This document shows, piece after piece, positions 1 to 6,315 of a stretch of 20,186 nucleotides of DNA. The DNA comes from GCA-002722245 sp038154685. GTDB lineage: Bacteria; Bacteroidota; Bacteroidia; Flavobacteriales_C; GCA-002722245. The translations under genes and the position numbers were made by a program. The stretch lies in the NCBI GenBank assembly GCA_038154685.1, contig JAYPYW010000057.1:1-20186 (forward strand). Direction: 5' to 3'. Numbering within the stretch: the stretch's first letter is position 1; every line of letters starts with the position of its first letter. Under the pieces are notes generated by a model that saw only the letters and a program-made list of their open reading frames with translations, ran no database searches and was not told the DNA's origin.

Positions 1-224
1 ACGAGATTTTTATTCCAGGAGAGATCGATACAGAAAAAGAGCGTGAAGAAATGCAAAAAGAACTGGATCGTCAAAAAGGATTCCTAAAAGGAGTAGAGAA
101 GAAGTTAAGTAATGAAAGATTCGTAAACAACGCTCCAGAAGCTGTTGTAGCTTCAGAAAAGAAGAAACAAGCCGATGCAATCGCACGAATTGAAATCCTT
201 GAAAAATCATTAGCAGAACTGTAG
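1..224 (+). CDS. valS: Valyl-tRNA synthetase, C-terminal fragment
   Basis: This is the last 73 codons of valine-tRNA ligase, cut by the left window edge; the frame starts at base 3 and ends with TAG at 222-224. The visible part is the C-terminal coiled-coil arm of ValRS, which contacts the tRNA. It is rich in K, E and Q, and contains the typical segment KKLSNERFVNNAPEAVV followed by a second helix ending in LEKSLAEL. In the family this arm follows the anticodon-binding domain and closes the protein, so the stop is probably the natural one. The stop codon falls inside a GTAGGGGC repeat word (see 221-246). Identification rests on the arm alone, but the pattern is characteristic. Confidence 0.9.
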   Translation, partial: EIFIPGEIDTEKEREEMQKELDRQKGFLKGVEKKLSNERFVNNAPEAVVASEKKKQADAIARIEILEKSLAEL

Positions 225-246
225 GGGCTGGCCTTGTGCCCGCCCG
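221..246. repeat. Dispersed GC-rich repeat word at valS 3' end
   Basis: A GC-rich stretch (GTAGGGGCTGGCC followed by TTGTGCCCGCCCG) stands out in AT-rich DNA. Its ends pair imperfectly (GGGGCTGG with CCCGCCC). Read on the minus strand it encodes the peptide RAGTRPAPT, which I recall from many spurious reading frames in unrelated bacterial genomes and metagenomes. It starts on the last base of the final valS sense codon and supplies the TAG stop. Only one copy is in this window, so its repeat status rests on recall rather than on the sequence. Confidence 0.5.
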
Positions 247-262
247 CAAAATGATATAACAA

Positions 263-291
263 AAAAAGGAGTGGTAAAACCACTCCTTTTT
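263..291. terminator. Two-way intrinsic terminator after valS
   Basis: A perfect 12-bp stem (AAAAAGGAGTGG with CCACTCCTTTTT) encloses a 5-nt loop TAAAA. GC-rich pairs form the core, and A and T tracts lie on opposite sides, so it can work on both strands. It would end valS on the plus strand and the short minus-strand frame that stops at 309. Confidence 0.9.
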
Positions 292-308
292 CATTTGTAG
301 AATAACCG

Positions 309-503
309 CTATTCTATAATATCCATTTTAAGTTTACTTTCTACTTCGAGGTTTATCCCCATTGTAGACATTTTATTAACTAGTGTTTCTTGCATGCTTT
401 CAAAGATTCCGTCTTTAATATTAAAGTTGTAATCAATATCTCCACTCATGTTCATTTCAGGTGTTGAATTCCCCATGCCTAAATCTCCCATCATTCCATC
501 CAT
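309..503 (-). CDS. Short orphan reading frame, possible gene fragment
   Basis: A 64-residue frame begins MDGMMGDLGMGN, is rich in Met and acidic residues, and ends KLKMDIIE. I do not recognise a domain. It lies just downstream of the terminator of a lipoprotein gene and ends just before a two-way terminator, as a real minus-strand gene would. It has no signal peptide, and the upstream in-frame codons (FKHQNRKSKSKSSNS back to a stop) contain no alternative start. No TAnnTTTG promoter is visible. The Met-rich 'GxMGxxM' style resembles segments of the neighbouring lipoprotein, so it may be the 3' remnant of a paralogue rather than an intact gene. Confidence 0.4.
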   Translation of the reverse strand: MDGMMGDLGMGNSTPEMNMSGDIDYNFNIKDGIFESMQETLVNKMSTMGINLEVESKLKMDIIE

Positions 504-574
504 TGAATTGGAAGATTTAGATTTACTTTTTCGGTTTTGATGTTTAAATTAAGTTTATAATTAAACTTTTTTGG

Positions 575-602
575 ACAAAAAAAGCCAGGCTTAGCCTGGC
601 TT
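575..602 (-). terminator. Intrinsic terminator of the lipoprotein gene
   Basis: A perfect 9-bp stem (AAGCCAGGC with GCCTGGCTT) and a TTA loop are followed on the minus strand by seven T residues. It begins about 20 nt after the stop of the lipoprotein gene ending at 622, so it isolates that gene from the frame at 309-503. Confidence 0.9.
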
Positions 603-621
603 CTTCAACGTTTTATATAAT

Positions 622-1299
622 TTACTTGAACTTAATCAAAGCAATTCTTTCTTCTTTTCTGTTTGATAGTTTATCTCCTGGAAGGCTTATAATAACTTTG
701 CTTTTTCCTTCTTTCTTGATTTCTAATTCTCCTGTAGTTTTCTTAATTTTTCGTCCTTTTAATTCGATAACCCATTCCATTTGAAGCATTTTAGCCATTT
801 TTTCAGCTTCTTTTGTAAATTCATCTTCTGATTGATCAGCTTTTTTCTCTTGTAGTGGCTCTTTAACTTCTAATGATTTTTTCGTGAAATTATAATAAGG
901 GAAGTTGGCTAGTTTTACAGTTGAATCCTTTTCAACTTTCATAAAGTGCCCCATTCTGTTTACTGCTTTGTTTAAGCTCTCTGGATTATCAAATTTAAAT
1001 TTGATTCCAAAAGTGTATTCTTTATCATTTGAAATTCCTTCAACTCCAGTGATTCCATCAATTTGAGTTAAATATTCAACCAATGTAATACTATCTAAGT
1101 TTGGATTTTTCTTTGCACTAAAATCAACTTCTTCCTTAGATTTATCAGGCATATTTCCGCCCATTTTATCCACAAACCCACTCATGTTTACAAAAGCAGA
1201 AAGCTCTCCAGAGTTATCTTTTTCGAATGATGATGTAGTTACTACTTTACAAGAGAAAAGTAAAAAAGTTGCCAGTAGGCTGAATACAAATTGTTTCAT
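622..1299 (-). CDS. Putative lipoprotein of unknown function
   Basis: This 225-residue protein has a lipoprotein signal peptide, with lipobox LLFSC and the acylated Cys at residue 17, so it should be anchored in a membrane facing the periplasm or the outside. After the signal comes 'DNSGELSAFVNMSGFVDKM', which resembles the start of small Bacteroidota lipoproteins that begin with a 'DGSGE...MSGMM'-like strand. The rest is charged, with a Lys/Glu-rich stretch near residues 150-170. No enzyme motif is visible. It has its own promoter-like box (1325-1332) and terminator (575-602), so it is probably a single-gene unit. Function is unknown; only lipoprotein status is well supported. Confidence 0.8.
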   Translation of the reverse strand: MKQFVFSLLATFLLFSCKVVTTSSFEKDNSGELSAFVNMSGFVDKMGGNMPDKSKEEVDFSAKKNPNLDSITLVEYLTQIDGITGVEGISNDKEYTFGIKFKFDNPESLNKAVNRMGHFMKVEKDSTVKLANFPYYNFTKKSLEVKEPLQEKKADQSEDEFTKEAEKMAKMLQMEWVIELKGRKIKKTTGELEIKKEGKSKVIISLPGDKLSNRKEERIALIKFK

Positions 1300-1324
1300 T
1301 TTGACGATGTTTAATTAGGTGGTC

Positions 1325-1332
1325 CAAAGTTA
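1325..1332 (-). promoter_or_regulatory. Bacteroidota -7 promoter box for the lipoprotein gene
   Basis: The minus strand reads TAACTTTG, an exact match to the Bacteroidota -7 consensus TAnnTTTG, 25 nt upstream of the ATG. Transcription would start near 1318. No clear -33 TTG is present at the usual distance, so this is a match to one element only. Confidence 0.5.
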
Positions 1333-1401
1333 AGTTTTATTGTTTAGTTAACGCTGCTGATCTCGTAAATCTCGGTGATTTTAAAATTGAACTTTATCAA
1401 A

Positions 1402-2076
1402 TCAACAACTTCCGTTGTAAATAATAACAACTTTGTCAAATTCTTTAATTCTTTCCATCATTTCCTTTAAGTCGATCCATATTTTTGTGTTTTCCTTTTG
1501 CCTTTCTATCTGCTCTTCTTTTGATAGTTCATTATCTGGGACGTATTCGAAATAACCATATGTTGATTTCCTAATTTTTTCTCCGTAGGAAGCTAGTTTT
1601 TTAAATAAATCATGGTGAGCTCCTAAATAATCATGAATACAATAATAGTAAGTAAACATCTCGTCGTAAGGCAATTCAATAATGGTGTCTGGCAATTCAT
1701 TACTCCAAACTGAATCGGATTCTAAAATAGGAACTTCAAAATCATAATATGCTGAAGTAGTGAAGTGTTTTAAGAACCTTATCGAATCAATATCTACAGA
1801 TGCAATTTTTATATTATTATGATGCGAATAAATTTCCTGAGTTTTGGAAGTATCTCCAATATTTCCCTTATATAATGTATAATGGGATCGCTGGATGAAA
1901 AATTCTAATGTGTCTCTTTGGTCGTTCCCGGAATATTCGTAAACGGGATAGTCAGAGTAACCTTTCACAGAATCACCATCACTTTTATAAACTATAAATT
2001 CGTAAAAGTAATGAGGTTCAATGTCGGCTTTAACTAGTTTGAAAGCAAATACAAAAAGGATTAGTATTATTCTCAT
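1402..2076 (-). CDS. Unrecognised exported protein
   Basis: This 224-residue protein starts with a short hydrophobic signal peptide (MRIILILFVFAFKLVKA, likely cut before D18), so it is probably periplasmic or secreted. There is no Cys lipobox. The mature part is rich in Tyr, Asp and Ser in its first half (for example 'EPHYFYEFIVYKSDGDSVKG') and in charged helical residues near the C-terminus ('SKEEQIERQKEN'). I recognise no domain or catalytic motif. It stands alone, with about 100 bp of AT-rich spacer on each side and no convincing terminator or perfect promoter box. Its uninterrupted length and credible signal peptide are the reasons to call it a gene. Confidence 0.7.
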   Translation of the reverse strand: MRIILILFVFAFKLVKADIEPHYFYEFIVYKSDGDSVKGYSDYPVYEYSGNDQRDTLEFFIQRSHYTLYKGNIGDTSKTQEIYSHHNNIKIASVDIDSIRFLKHFTTSAYYDFEVPILESDSVWSNELPDTIIELPYDEMFTYYYCIHDYLGAHHDLFKKLASYGEKIRKSTYGYFEYVPDNELSKEEQIERQKENTKIWIDLKEMMERIKEFDKVVIIYNGSC

Positions 2077-2183
2077 AATAAATAGGTTTTATTCTAATTT
2101 ACTTGGTTTAGGCCGTTGTTTTGAAGTGGATTTATTATTCGATAGTTTTTGACCAGAATTAGTGTTTCTTTCAGTCTAATGAA

Positions 2184-2987
2184 TTAACTTAAACTAGTAC
2201 CGCAGGTTTTACAAAACTTAGCATCGGTAGAGTGTTCATCATCGTTACAATTCTGGCAAACTTGTGTGCTTATTTGTGAACGATCTATTTTAATAGCCTC
2301 AACACTTACTAATCCAGTAGGAACAGCTAGAATTCCGTAACCTAAGACCATGATGATGGATGCTAAGAATTGCCCGAATGCGGTTTGAGGAGCTATATCA
2401 CCATATCCGACAGTGGTGAGGGTGACTATTGACCAGTAAACAGATCGAGGTATACTAGTGAAGCCGTTTTCTTTTCCTTCAACTACGTACATGATTGTCC
2501 CCATTATTACTACTAAACAGAAAACGAAAACTAGAAACGCTACTATCTTTCCTCTAGTAGCAACAAGAGCTTGACGGAGAGTTTTTGCACCTTCCATGTA
2601 ACGCACAAGTTTTAGAACCCTAAATACTCTTAATAGTCTGAATATTCTTAATACTCCAAAATATTGTCCTTCTACAAATACGATGGCTAAATAGGATGGG
2701 ATAGTGGCTAGGAAATCGATGATCCCCATTGTAGAGAATATGTATTTTTTAGAGTTAGTTACGACCCAAACTCTTAAAATATATTCAACGGTGAACAAGG
2801 CTGTGAAAATCCATTCCCACATATCGAAGATTTGTCCCCAACTTTCAAGCGCCGGTACTGTTTCCAGCATCGTTAAGATTACACTTAACCCAATAACAAT
2901 TAATAAAACTATATCGAATGTTTTTCCGGCTTTTGTGTCAGCTTCGAAAATAACTTCGTGAAGTTTTATTTTAAGTTTATTTGCCAT
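2184..2987 (-). CDS. Voltage-gated K+ channel family protein with C-terminal zinc ribbon
   Basis: This 267-residue inner-membrane protein has the six-helix voltage-gated ion channel plan. S1 is near residues 25-42, S2 near 55-75 and S3 near 88-104. The S4 voltage sensor at 111-130 has regularly spaced positive residues (R114, R117, R120, R123, K126, R129). S5 is near 147-168. The pore loop carries the K+ selectivity filter TVGYGD (192-197), and S6 is near 203-228. After S6 come four cysteines in two CxxC pairs (C244, C247, C259, C262), a short zinc-ribbon-like tail. The function is predicted K+ conductance gated by membrane voltage. The start lies 21 bp after the topB stop on the same strand, so the two may be co-transcribed, although their roles are unrelated. 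Confidence 0.92.
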   Translation of the reverse strand: MANKLKIKLHEVIFEADTKAGKTFDIVLLIVIGLSVILTMLETVPALESWGQIFDMWEWIFTALFTVEYILRVWVVTNSKKYIFSTMGIIDFLATIPSYLAIVFVEGQYFGVLRIFRLLRVFRVLKLVRYMEGAKTLRQALVATRGKIVAFLVFVFCLVVIMGTIMYVVEGKENGFTSIPRSVYWSIVTLTTVGYGDIAPQTAFGQFLASIIMVLGYGILAVPTGLVSVEAIKIDRSQISTQVCQNCNDDEHSTDAKFCKTCGTSLS

Positions 2988-3008
2988 TTTTTGAATCTCA
3001 GGAAATCA

Positions 3009-5246
3009 TTATTCCGATTCTATTCCAAAATCTGGGGTAAGTTTTAAAACTCGATCGGAGGTTTGGATCTGTTTTTCGATTAAGAATTTCTCTATCTCTG
3101 AATTTGGTGTTTCTTCCGGAAGGAGAGAAAATGGGATAAGGAAATCGCAAGTCTTTTTAAACTCAGAACAACCATAAGCCGACTTTCCTTTTTTAAATAT
3201 TCCATTTCCACATTTAGGACAACGAGCTTTTAATGGTTTTTCTATTCTAATCTCAGTTTCGAAATCTGACTTTAAAAGTGCGATTGTCTCGTTTCCTTGA
3301 GCATCTTTAACTAAAGGAACTTTTCGATAATGAATTAGGTTAGCGGCTAACTTACCGTCAACTTTATATTTGTTTACCTCAAATGGTATTTTGAATGAAC
3401 AACCGTTTAACCACTCCGTACAACCGTAAGCCGATTTTCCTTTTACAATTTTACCAACTTCACATTTAGGGCATTTTAATACCGATGCATGAGGGTTTAC
3501 CGCCGACACTTCGTGAACAAGATCGTTTACAAGTTTTCTCATTCCGCCAATGAATTCATCCGAACTGAATTCGCCAGCTTCGATGTCTTTCATTTTCTTT
3601 TCCCATTGTCCTGTTAGTCTAGGTGACTTCAGTGTAGGGTTGTCGATTAGCTGAATGAGTTTTATGCCAACTTCAGTTGGTAAGATGTTTTTCTTTTTCT
3701 TTTCGATGTATTTTCTTCTGAAAAGTGTTTCGATGATATTTGCTCGGGTAGAAGGACGTCCAATCCCGTTTTCCTTCATTAATTGTTTTAACTCTTCATC
3801 AGCAACTTCTTTTCCTGCAGTTTCCATTGCTCTTAAAAGCGTAGCTTCTGTGTATGGCTTTGGAGGTGAAGTCTTTTTATTGGCTAACGAAGGTTTATGT
3901 GGTCCCGATTCTTCTTTATCGAAATGAGGCAATATCTTATCTTCTTTTGAAGACGATTGTTGCGATTGATAAACAACACGCCAACCTTGATCTAATATTT
4001 GCTTTCCTGTTGCTTTAAACTTGAATTTATCAACCTTGGCACTTACGGTGGTATTGGAAACCTTACATTCAGGATAAAAGGCAGCAATGAACCTGCGTGA
4101 AATAATATCGTAAATCGCTGCCTCATTACCAGCAACATTTGTAGCGTTAACTCCAGTAGGAATAATAGCGTGGTGATCCGTTACTTTATTATCGTTAAAT
4201 ACCTTTTTACTCTTTTTAATAGGCTTCGCCAGTAAAGGGTCTACTAATGTTTTGTACATCGGCAACCCTTGAAGAATACCTTTGATCTTTGGGTATTGAT
4301 CTTTAGGTAAATAAACCGTATCAACCCTTGGATAGGAAACAAGTTTCTTTTCATAAAGCGACTGAACTGTATTTAAGGTTTGTTCAGCACTTAACCCAAG
4401 TTTCTTGTTGGCTTCAACCTGTAAAGAGGTCAAATCAAATAGGTTAGGAGGGTGCTCTTTCCCTTCTTTAATTTTTATATCCGTAATGGTTAACTGATGT
4501 TCTTTAAGGTGATTAAGGAGCTTGTCGGCTTGTGCCTTTTCCTCAATTTTACCTTTTTCGTAAGTAAAAGTTGTGTTCTTGTATTCAGTTTTGATTTCAA
4601 AATAAATACTAGGAACAAAGTTTTTAATATCGAAATGACGCTTCACAATCATTGCTAGCGTTGGGGTTTGAACCCTTCCAACACTTAATACCTGTTTGTT
4701 TTTACCAAACTTAAGCGTAAATAATCTTGTGGCGTTAATCCCATAAAGCCAATCGGAAATTGCTCTACTTTTTCCAGCTTCAAATAATGGATCGAAATCA
4801 CTTCCTTCCATTAAGTTTTTAAATCCTGCTTTAATGGCTTCTTCTGTTAGTGAAGAAATCCATAAACGTTTAATTGGAGCTTTGCAACCAGCATGTTGTA
4901 ATACCCAACGTTGAATTAATTCTCCTTCCTGACCAGCATCGCCGCAGTTTATTACTTCCGTTGCGTTTTGGACTAAGTTTTTGATTTTGTTAAACTGACT
5001 TTCAACTCCGGAATCTTTTATGACTTTGATTTTGAATTCGTCTGGTTGGATAGGTAGGGCGTAAAGGTTCCATTTTCGGTAGCCTTCATCATAGTCTCCA
5101 GGTTCGTTTAATGTACAAAGGTGTCCAAATGTCCAAGTTACTTGGTAACCATTACCTTCATAGTAACCATCACGACGAGCAGTTGCTCCGATTATTTTGG
5201 CAATTTCTCCTGCAACACTTGGTTTCTCTGCTATACAAACCTTCAT
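3009..5246 (-). CDS. topB: DNA topoisomerase III (type IA)
   Basis: This 745-residue type IA topoisomerase relaxes negative supercoils and decatenates DNA through a covalent 5'-phosphotyrosine. The N-terminal TOPRIM domain shows E7 and the acidic DAGQEGE motif (D103, E107, E109). The catalytic tyrosine is Y305 in LVSYPRVDTVYLP. Other family signatures are SVGRVQTPTLAM (188-199) and GIGRPSTRA in the second half. Two C-terminal zinc fingers follow, with Cys at 592/595/609/616 and 676/679/693/700, each ending in a CxFxIPF-like strand. Length and order fit TopB rather than TopA. The ATG at 5244-5246 sits 4 nt from a perfect hairpin (5251-5270) and close to tandem repeats, which may affect expression. 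Confidence 0.95.
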   Translation of the reverse strand: MKVCIAEKPSVAGEIAKIIGATARRDGYYEGNGYQVTWTFGHLCTLNEPGDYDEGYRKWNLYALPIQPDEFKIKVIKDSGVESQFNKIKNLVQNATEVINCGDAGQEGELIQRWVLQHAGCKAPIKRLWISSLTEEAIKAGFKNLMEGSDFDPLFEAGKSRAISDWLYGINATRLFTLKFGKNKQVLSVGRVQTPTLAMIVKRHFDIKNFVPSIYFEIKTEYKNTTFTYEKGKIEEKAQADKLLNHLKEHQLTITDIKIKEGKEHPPNLFDLTSLQVEANKKLGLSAEQTLNTVQSLYEKKLVSYPRVDTVYLPKDQYPKIKGILQGLPMYKTLVDPLLAKPIKKSKKVFNDNKVTDHHAIIPTGVNATNVAGNEAAIYDIISRRFIAAFYPECKVSNTTVSAKVDKFKFKATGKQILDQGWRVVYQSQQSSSKEDKILPHFDKEESGPHKPSLANKKTSPPKPYTEATLLRAMETAGKEVADEELKQLMKENGIGRPSTRANIIETLFRRKYIEKKKKNILPTEVGIKLIQLIDNPTLKSPRLTGQWEKKMKDIEAGEFSSDEFIGGMRKLVNDLVHEVSAVNPHASVLKCPKCEVGKIVKGKSAYGCTEWLNGCSFKIPFEVNKYKVDGKLAANLIHYRKVPLVKDAQGNETIALLKSDFETEIRIEKPLKARCPKCGNGIFKKGKSAYGCSEFKKTCDFLIPFSLLPEETPNSEIEKFLIEKQIQTSDRVLKLTPDFGIESE

Positions 5247-5250
5247 TGGA

Positions 5251-5270
5251 TCTAAAGCTAAGGCTTTAGA
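5251..5270 (-). promoter_or_regulatory. Perfect hairpin just upstream of topB start
   Basis: A perfect 8-bp inverted repeat (TCTAAAGC with GCTTTAGA) and a 4-nt loop lie only 4 nt upstream of the topB ATG, in the place a ribosome would cover. If it is transcribed, the hairpin could limit initiation. There is no run of T on the minus strand, so it is not a typical terminator. The structure is certain; a regulatory role is inference. Confidence 0.45.
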
Positions 5271-5298
5271 GTTTAAAGTTTAAAGTTTAGAGTTTAAA
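5264..5298. repeat. 7-bp tandem array, five units
   Basis: Five consecutive heptamers GTTTAAA or GTTTAGA (the first unit reads CTTTAGA) are followed by a partial GTT. The first unit is also the right arm of the topB leader hairpin. The array lies in the presumed topB promoter or leader region, where unit number could change spacing. Confidence 0.85.
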
Positions 5299-5327
5299 GT
5301 TATCTACAGGTGTTGATATTTATTATG

Positions 5328-5383
5328 GGAGATGAGGAGATGAGGAGATGAGGAGATGAGGAGATGAGGAGATGAGGAGATGA
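5328..5383. repeat. 8-bp tandem array GGAGATGA, seven perfect units
   Basis: Seven identical copies of GGAGATGA run without a mismatch, which is the kind of tract prone to slippage. It lies between the topB start and the 3' end of mntD, outside any supported gene. Perfect identity suggests recent expansion or an active process. Confidence 0.95.
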
Positions 5384-5386
5384 GGG

Positions 5387-5410
5387 CCCTTCGACTTCGC
5401 TCAGGGTGAC
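5387..5410 (+). repeat. Dispersed 24-bp repeat, copy A
   Basis: The word CCCTTCGACTTCGCTCAGGG plus TGAC is closely matched by two copies at 10166-10189 (same strand) and 10202-10225 (opposite strand). The outer CCCT and AGGG can pair. I recall near-identical words scattered between genes in many unrelated bacterial genomes. The copies inside this window are direct evidence; wider distribution is recall. Confidence 0.8.
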
Positions 5411-5426
5411 GGTGGTGTTTAGGTGC

Positions 5427-5451
5427 GTCATCCCTGCGCAGGCAGGGATCT
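5427..5451. repeat. Palindromic repeat supplying the mntD stop codon
   Basis: A perfect 8-bp inverted repeat (ATCCCTGC with GCAGGGAT, loop GCAG, 5430-5449) lies within the word GTCATCCCTGCGCAGGCAGG followed by GATCT. On the minus strand the end of the word, GGATGAC, provides the TGA stop of mntD, so the last residues of that protein (RSLPAQG) are encoded by the repeat. I recall the same word as a widespread intergenic element. The hairpin could protect or end the operon mRNA. Confidence 0.7.
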
Positions 5452-6315
5452 AGTTGTTAGGTTCTTTATTAGAATTCCTGAGAATAAAACTAGCCCCATA
5501 AATACCCCAATTGTTGGCACTGTTGGGATATCTAGTACAATGGCTAATAGATGTCCAACGATACAGCTGACTACTCCGAAAGAAACTGCAATAGCTAAAA
5601 AAGGCTTAAGTTTTCGGGTCAGGATATTGGCGAATGATGCTGGAATAACAAGTAAGCCAATTACCATAATTGCTCCAACGCTATCGAAACTAAATACAAT
5701 GTCGAGTAATCCAATTTGCACTATGGCGGCACTAAATACAGTTGAAACGCTTGACAGGCTTAATAGGAGGTAGCTCCAGAAAGGTATTGATATCCCTAAG
5801 GTTTGGGCGTAATTTTTATCGAAGCTTGATATTTTAAATCCTTTTAATCCGATTAAAATAATTGGAGTAGTAATGAGTGAAATCAATAATAGGTTAAACG
5901 TAGGAGTAGGAAATCCTAAGATTTTGGATTCCAATGGCGTGGTATTGATGTCTCCGAATAAAACACAGTCTACATCAATATCTGCATTCTTTGCCTTGCT
6001 AGTAATTAAGATGATCCCTATTGCGAATAAAAGTGTGTAGATGATCCCTATTGAGCTGTCTTTTCCGAAGCCTCCAACTCTGTTAAGCCAGTCGATTAGT
6101 AAAATAGCAATGATTCCAAAACCACTGGCTCCTAAAAGCATCCAGAAGGAGTTGATTTCGCCTGATATCAAAAAAGCAATAACTATCCCTGGAAGTACTG
6201 CGTGAGACAAGGCGTCACCAATTAAACTCATTTTCTTTAAGACAAGGAAGCTTCCCAGTAAACTTGAGTTTATTGCGATTATACAAGCGGTTAATATGAT
6301 CCAAAAATCAAACAT
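5428..6315 (-). CDS. mntD: Manganese/zinc-type ABC transporter permease (second permease)
   Basis: This 295-residue integral membrane protein of the ABC-3 (ZnuB/MntB/TroD) permease family is predicted to form the metal channel with MntC. It shows eight or more hydrophobic segments and the family motif DALSHAVLPG (34-43), plus an 'SFDSVGAIMVIGLLVIPAS' segment in the second half. It is the last gene of the operon; its ATG overlaps the mntC stop by 1 nt (TAATG), which implies translational coupling. The final residues after the last membrane segment (RSLPAQG and the stop) come from a palindromic repeat, so the native tail may have been replaced, while the membrane core looks complete. The Mn role is inferred from the linked mntR. 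Confidence 0.9.
   Translation of the reverse strand: MFDFWIILTACIIAINSSLLGSFLVLKKMSLIGDALSHAVLPGIVIAFLISGEINSFWMLLGASGFGIIAILLIDWLNRVGGFGKDSSIGIIYTLLFAIGIILITSKAKNADIDVDCVLFGDINTTPLESKILGFPTPTFNLLLISLITTPIILIGLKGFKISSFDKNYAQTLGISIPFWSYLLLSLSSVSTVFSAAIVQIGLLDIVFSFDSVGAIMVIGLLVIPASFANILTRKLKPFLAIAVSFGVVSCIVGHLLAIVLDIPTVPTIGVFMGLVLFSGILIKNLTTRSLPAQG

Noticed and set aside
10..294. Minus-strand frames over the valS end and terminator
   Set aside because: They are antisense to the ValRS coiled-coil arm and run through the terminator and the repeat word (RAGTRPAPT); no domain is present.
5264..5383. Tandem arrays considered as a CRISPR array
   Set aside because: Units are 7 and 8 bp and directly adjacent without spacers, and no cas gene is nearby.
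5423..5773. Plus-strand frame beginning MRHPCAGRDL opposite mntD
   Set aside because: It is antisense to a clear permease gene, and its first residues come from the palindromic repeat word, a common source of spurious frames.
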